Source: Brevundimonas sp. (GTDB lineage: Bacteria; Pseudomonadota; Alphaproteobacteria; Caulobacterales; Caulobacteraceae). Taken from it: a stretch of DNA of 64,000 bases. The notes beneath the pieces were generated by a model. The model worked only from the letters and a program-made list of their open reading frames with translations, had not been told where the DNA came from and ran no database searches. The stretch is taken from NCBI RefSeq assembly GCF_013912065.1, contig NZ_JACESA010000002.1, positions 186,001 through 250,000 of the forward strand, in the 5' to 3' direction. The first letter of the stretch is position 1. Each line of letters starts with the position of its first letter. The translations under genes were made by a program, and so were the position numbers. Below are positions 61,390 to 64,000 of this stretch, in pieces.

Positions 61390-62483
61390 TCCCCGATAGG
61401 GGCGCGTCGGAGCCTTTGCGGAGACAGGAGGGCGGCGGTCAAATCCTCGGCGACGAGCGCCTCTGGCCAGGGGGCGCCGCCCAGCATCGCGGCGGCCGCC
61501 TGACCGAGCGCGGGCGCGCTCTGGACCCCGGACCCGCCCAAGCCCGCGATCCAGAAATAATCCGCCGCATCGGTCGCCCAGCCCGCCACCGGATCGCGAT
61601 CCGCCGCGAAGCTCCTCAGACCCGCCCAGTGCGCCGTCGGCGTCCACTCGGTCCGCCCGGTCAGATCGTTCAGGCTTTCGCTGGCCAGAGCGACGGAGAG
61701 GGGATCGGACTGGGCGTCGCAGGGCGGGGACGGCGTCTCCTCGCAGGCGCTCGCCCAGACGGCGTCCCCGGCAGGACGCAGATAGCCCTGTCCGTTCGCC
61801 TGTTTGAGGATCGGCCAGGTCCGCACTTCCACGGCAGGCGGGGGCGCGGCTTCGATCAGGGTCCGCCGGTACGACTGCAGCCCCAGGGGCTGGACCCCGG
61901 CGAGACGCGCCATCTCGTCGGCCCAGGGGCCAGCGGCGTTGACCAGGACCGCGCCGGCAAGGGTCCGCTCCGCCGATCGAAGCCGCCAACAGCCCTGACG
62001 CCGTTCGATCGTCTCGGACTCGAAGCCGGTGACGATCGGGCCGTGCCGCAAGACGGCCCGGCGCAAGCGATCGACCAGGCCGGCCAGGTCGATCAGGCCG
62101 GCGTCCGTCTCCAGGAAGCCCAGGGTGGTCGTCCCTGCCCGGAGGCCGGGCGCGAGCTTCGCGATCTCGGCGGCGTCGATCCGTCGTCCCCGTCCCCATT
62201 GCTGGACGGCGGCGAGATCCGTCTCTTCGGACGCCAGATGGAGGGCCGCGCGCGGCTCCAGCAGATCAGGAGCCAGAAGGCCCCGAGACGCGCGCGCCAG
62301 CCTCGAGACGACGGGGCCGCCATAGGTGGGGATGAACATGGCGGCCGCCCGGCCGCTGGCGTGGCGACAGAGCCAGGCCTCGCGCTCGACCAGGCAGAGC
62401 CGGCGGTGCGGCGCCAGGGCGGCGGCGACGGCCAAACCCGCAAGGCCCCCGCCCAGGATCAGAAACTCGAATCTGTCTTGCAT
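61383..62483 (-). CDS. FAD-dependent oxidoreductase (DadA/glycine-oxidase-like)
   Basis: 366 residues. N-terminal FAD-binding Rossmann motif FLILGGGLAGLAVAAAL, then a typical DAO-like layout: SGRAAAMFIPTYGG, the GxVDPxxL-like DLAGLVDRLRRAVLRHG, VLVNAAGPWADE and, near the end, YFWIAGLGGSGVQSAPALGQ. Possible substrates are amino acids or other amines; family members also include opine or glycine oxidases. It converges on nirK and is divergent from the PTPS-like gene with a FNR-type box between. A role in anaerobic metabolism is therefore only positional. Confidence 0.82.
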   Translation of the reverse strand: MQDRFEFLILGGGLAGLAVAAALAPHRRLCLVEREAWLCRHASGRAAAMFIPTYGGPVVSRLARASRGLLAPDLLEPRAALHLASEETDLAAVQQWGRGRRIDAAEIAKLAPGLRAGTTTLGFLETDAGLIDLAGLVDRLRRAVLRHGPIVTGFESETIERRQGCWRLRSAERTLAGAVLVNAAGPWADEMARLAGVQPLGLQSYRRTLIEAAPPPAVEVRTWPILKQANGQGYLRPAGDAVWASACEETPSPPCDAQSDPLSVALASESLNDLTGRTEWTPTAHWAGLRSFAADRDPVAGWATDAADYFWIAGLGGSGVQSAPALGQAAAAMLGGAPWPEALVAEDLTAALLSPQRLRRAPIGDQ

Positions 62484-62532
62484 GGCGGCTCCCGTGGCCG
62501 GGACAGCCTATCGGCGACGGCGGCCGCAAGGA

Positions 62533-62546
62533 TTGAGGCGGATCAA
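62533..62546. promoter_or_regulatory. FNR/FixK-type box TTGA-GGCGGA-TCAA before the PTPS-like/ubiTU operon
   Basis: TTGA-N6-TCAA, 100 bases before the PTPS-like ATG and 50 bases from the FAD oxidase ATG on the other strand. It could control either or both. Confidence 0.6.
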
Positions 62547-62646
62547 GCCCCGAAATGACGCCGGGCAGGACGGCGATTGAGACCGGTTCAGCCCGATCAG
62601 ACCCGGCTGGGTTAGGAGCCGGGGCATCCGCGACGCAGGACGCCCC

Positions 62647-63159
62647 ATGCCCTTCTATTCCACCAAGACCTATGGCCCCGAGCGCGGCCTGTCGTGCGCC
62701 TATCGTCAATGGGACGCCGGAACCGATTGCCAACTGCTGCACGGCTATGCGCTGGGGTTTCGGTTCGTCTTTGCCGCCGAGCAACTCGATCGGCGCGGCT
62801 GGGTCGTCGATTTCGGCGACGGCGGTTTCGGCAAGATCCGGCGTTGGCTGCACAAGATGTTCGATCACACCCTTCTGGTGGCGGTCGACGACCCGGCTCG
62901 CGACGTATTCGAATCGCTCGCTGCGGCCGGGCTGGCGGACCTGCGCACCGTGCCCAGCACCAGTTGCGAGCGGCTGGCGCAGCATGTCCACGACGCCGCT
63001 CAGGAGATTCTTCACGACGCCACCCAGGGACGTTGCTGGCTGAGTTCGGTGGAATGTTTCGAGCACAGTGCGAACAGCGCTCTGTTCGAGGCGCCTGATG
63101 CGGTCCAGCGCCAGACGGTCGCGGACGTCCTGCAGGCGGTGCTGCGGGAGATGAAATGA
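62647..63159 (+). CDS. PTPS/QueD-family protein with altered metal site
   Basis: 170 residues. 6-pyruvoyl-tetrahydropterin synthase fold: STKTYGPERGLSCAYRQW at the first strand, CQLLHGYALGFRFVF (CxxxHGY; family enzymes usually have HGH), WVVDFGDGGFGKI and the FDHTLLVAVDDP tract, then a C-terminal VECFEHSANSALFE, where Glu and His are conserved. The first zinc His and the second His of HGH are replaced (Pro and Tyr), leaving one ligand, so zinc binding or catalysis may differ. Coupled by ATGA to ubiT, then ubiU. A pterin-related or new role in anaerobic ubiquinone synthesis is inference. Confidence 0.72.
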   Translation: MPFYSTKTYGPERGLSCAYRQWDAGTDCQLLHGYALGFRFVFAAEQLDRRGWVVDFGDGGFGKIRRWLHKMFDHTLLVAVDDPARDVFESLAAAGLADLRTVPSTSCERLAQHVHDAAQEILHDATQGRCWLSSVECFEHSANSALFEAPDAVQRQTVADVLQAVLREMK

Positions 63160-63671
63160 GCCCGCGCCTGAAACGGATTGTCGAAAGCGCGGCGGCGGAA
63201 GCGGCTCTGATGGCCCTGCGCGCGATCCCCGAGGCGGTGCTCGGAACGGCCATTCGCCGTCTTCGGCAGCGACGACCGGATGTGTTCGAACGCCTCGGGA
63301 CGGCCGCGTCCGCGACCGTCGTCCTGGCGCCCACGGACCTGCCGGTCCTGTTTCGACTGACCCCGGACGCCGAGCGTCCTGTTCGCGTGGCGCGCCGGGA
63401 CGATGATCGCCCCAGCGCGGCCCGGATCAGCGGGCCGCTCGTGCTGTTGCTGGGGGTTCTGGACGGCGGGCTTGACGCCGATGCGGCCTTCTTCTCGCGC
63501 GAGATCCGCGTTTCGGGCGACACGGAGACCGTGGTCTCTCTGCACAACACCCTGGAGGCGGCTGCGCTGTCGCCGTCGGATCTGCTCGGCGCGCCCGCCT
63601 GGCTGCGCGGCGTCGCCGATGCGGCGGCGCGCGGGGCGCTCTCTTGGGGTCAGGCGCGAAGGACATCATGA
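63156..63671 (+). CDS. ubiT: SCP2-type ubiquinone biosynthesis accessory protein UbiT
   Basis: 171 residues. An SCP2-like lipid-binding domain (ERLGTAASATVVLAPTDLPV and SGPLVLLLGVLDGGLDADAA), with FSREIRVSGDTETVVSLHNT at its end, as in the UbiT/YhbT family that works with UbiU and UbiV in oxygen-independent ubiquinone synthesis. Overlaps both neighbours by ATGA, upstream with the PTPS-like gene and downstream with ubiU. Membrane attachment is not evident, so it is likely a cytoplasmic lipid carrier. Confidence 0.85.
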   Translation: MSPRLKRIVESAAAEAALMALRAIPEAVLGTAIRRLRQRRPDVFERLGTAASATVVLAPTDLPVLFRLTPDAERPVRVARRDDDRPSAARISGPLVLLLGVLDGGLDADAAFFSREIRVSGDTETVVSLHNTLEAAALSPSDLLGAPAWLRGVADAAARGALSWGQARRTS

Positions 63672-64000
63672 TGGGGTCCATCGAACTCGTCTGTCCCGCC
63701 GGTTCGCCGGCGATGTTGAAAGCGGCCGTCGAGGCCGGCGCTGACAGCGTCTATTGCGGGCTGCGTGACGAAACCAACGCCCGCAATTTCCCCGGACTGA
63801 ATTTCTCGCCCGAGGAACTGGGCCAGGCTGCGACTTGGGCCCACGCGCGCGGGCGAAAACTCCTCGTGGCGGTCAACACCTTTGCGCGGGCGGGACAAAG
63901 CGCCCGGTGGCGCGCCTCCGTCGACGCCGCCGCGACCTCGGGCGCCGATGCAGTGATCCTCGCCGATCTGGGGCTTTTGGCCTATGCGCGGGAGCGATGG
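63668..64000 (+). CDS. ubiU: U32-family protein UbiU (3'-truncated by the window edge)
   Basis: The first ~111 residues of a U32 peptidase-like protein: IELVCPAGSPAMLKAAVEAG, ADSVYCGLRDETNARNFPGL and GRKLLVAVNTFARAG are the family signatures, including an early Cys. Pairing with UbiT argues for UbiU, an iron-sulphur hydroxylase component of anaerobic ubiquinone synthesis, rather than a protease or YegQ-type tRNA hydroxylase. It runs off the end of the window. It starts within the ubiT stop by ATGA. Confidence 0.8.
   Translation, partial: MMGSIELVCPAGSPAMLKAAVEAGADSVYCGLRDETNARNFPGLNFSPEELGQAATWAHARGRKLLVAVNTFARAGQSARWRASVDAAATSGADAVILADLGLLAYARERW

Overview
The window is GC-rich, densely coded DNA from a free-living Gram-negative bacterium. 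A FixL/FixJ/FixK oxygen-sensing circuit, a copper nitrite reductase with pseudoazurin, FecI/FecR/TonB receptor genes and several TAT-exported oxidoreductases point to an alphaproteobacterium. Caulobacterales (Brevundimonas-like) is my best guess from general protein character; no rRNA or marker gene in the window proves it.

Region 1 (1-24.3 kb) is an oxidoreductase neighbourhood. It holds five classical short-chain dehydrogenases, an extended SDR/epimerase, four aldo/keto reductases, a zinc-free quinone-oxidoreductase-like MDR, a flavodoxin, a carboxymuconolactone decarboxylase/cupin protein, a DoxX protein and an MFS exporter. They are interleaved with four AraC regulators, one LysR and one TetR. 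Two AraC proteins resemble the YqhC type, which in E. coli controls aldehyde reductases, so an electrophile or aldehyde detoxification regulon is a reasonable inference. A GACATTCGC motif recurs in front of three of the SDR genes. A tight six-gene operon (17623 down to 12187) is transcribed away from a LysR gene.

Region 2 (24.3-28.6 kb) looks acquired: a decayed tyrosine-recombinase end, short GTCCGCTT repeats, a CHASE4-type hybrid histidine kinase with a TorF-like porin, a 5'-truncated reading frame and a small membrane protein.

Region 3 (28.7-39.5 kb) is a probable defence island. Four co-directional genes encode a 992-residue TerB-type scaffold with three N-terminal repeats, a BrxD-like P-loop ATPase, an Lhr/BrxHI-like helicase and a TerB-like/BRCT protein. 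Beyond them lie a putative nuclease of an unfamiliar family, a divergent dual-specificity phosphatase, and a single-chain MNT-HEPN protein. This is the best candidate for an incompletely described system.

Region 4 (40-47.6 kb) is a cell-surface signalling and uptake locus: ECF sigma factor, FecR, STN-containing TonB receptor and an S9 peptidase, followed by the relic of another TonB receptor. The ribosome sites of both the sigma factor and the receptor sit inside strong predicted hairpins.

Region 5 (48-64 kb) is a low-oxygen/denitrification island: NnrU, NrdG, a class III ribonucleotide reductase whose glycyl-radical domain is a separate 59-residue ORF, NnrS, a Dnr/FNR-like regulator, a small unknown gene with a receiver-only protein, FixJ, haem-PAS FixL, pseudoazurin, a FixK-like regulator, alternative oxidase, HemN, NirK, an FAD oxidase, a PTPS/QueD-like protein, UbiT and the start of UbiU. 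Seven TTG(A/C)-N6-(T/G)CAA boxes lie in its promoter regions and tie these genes into one oxygen/NO-responsive regulon.
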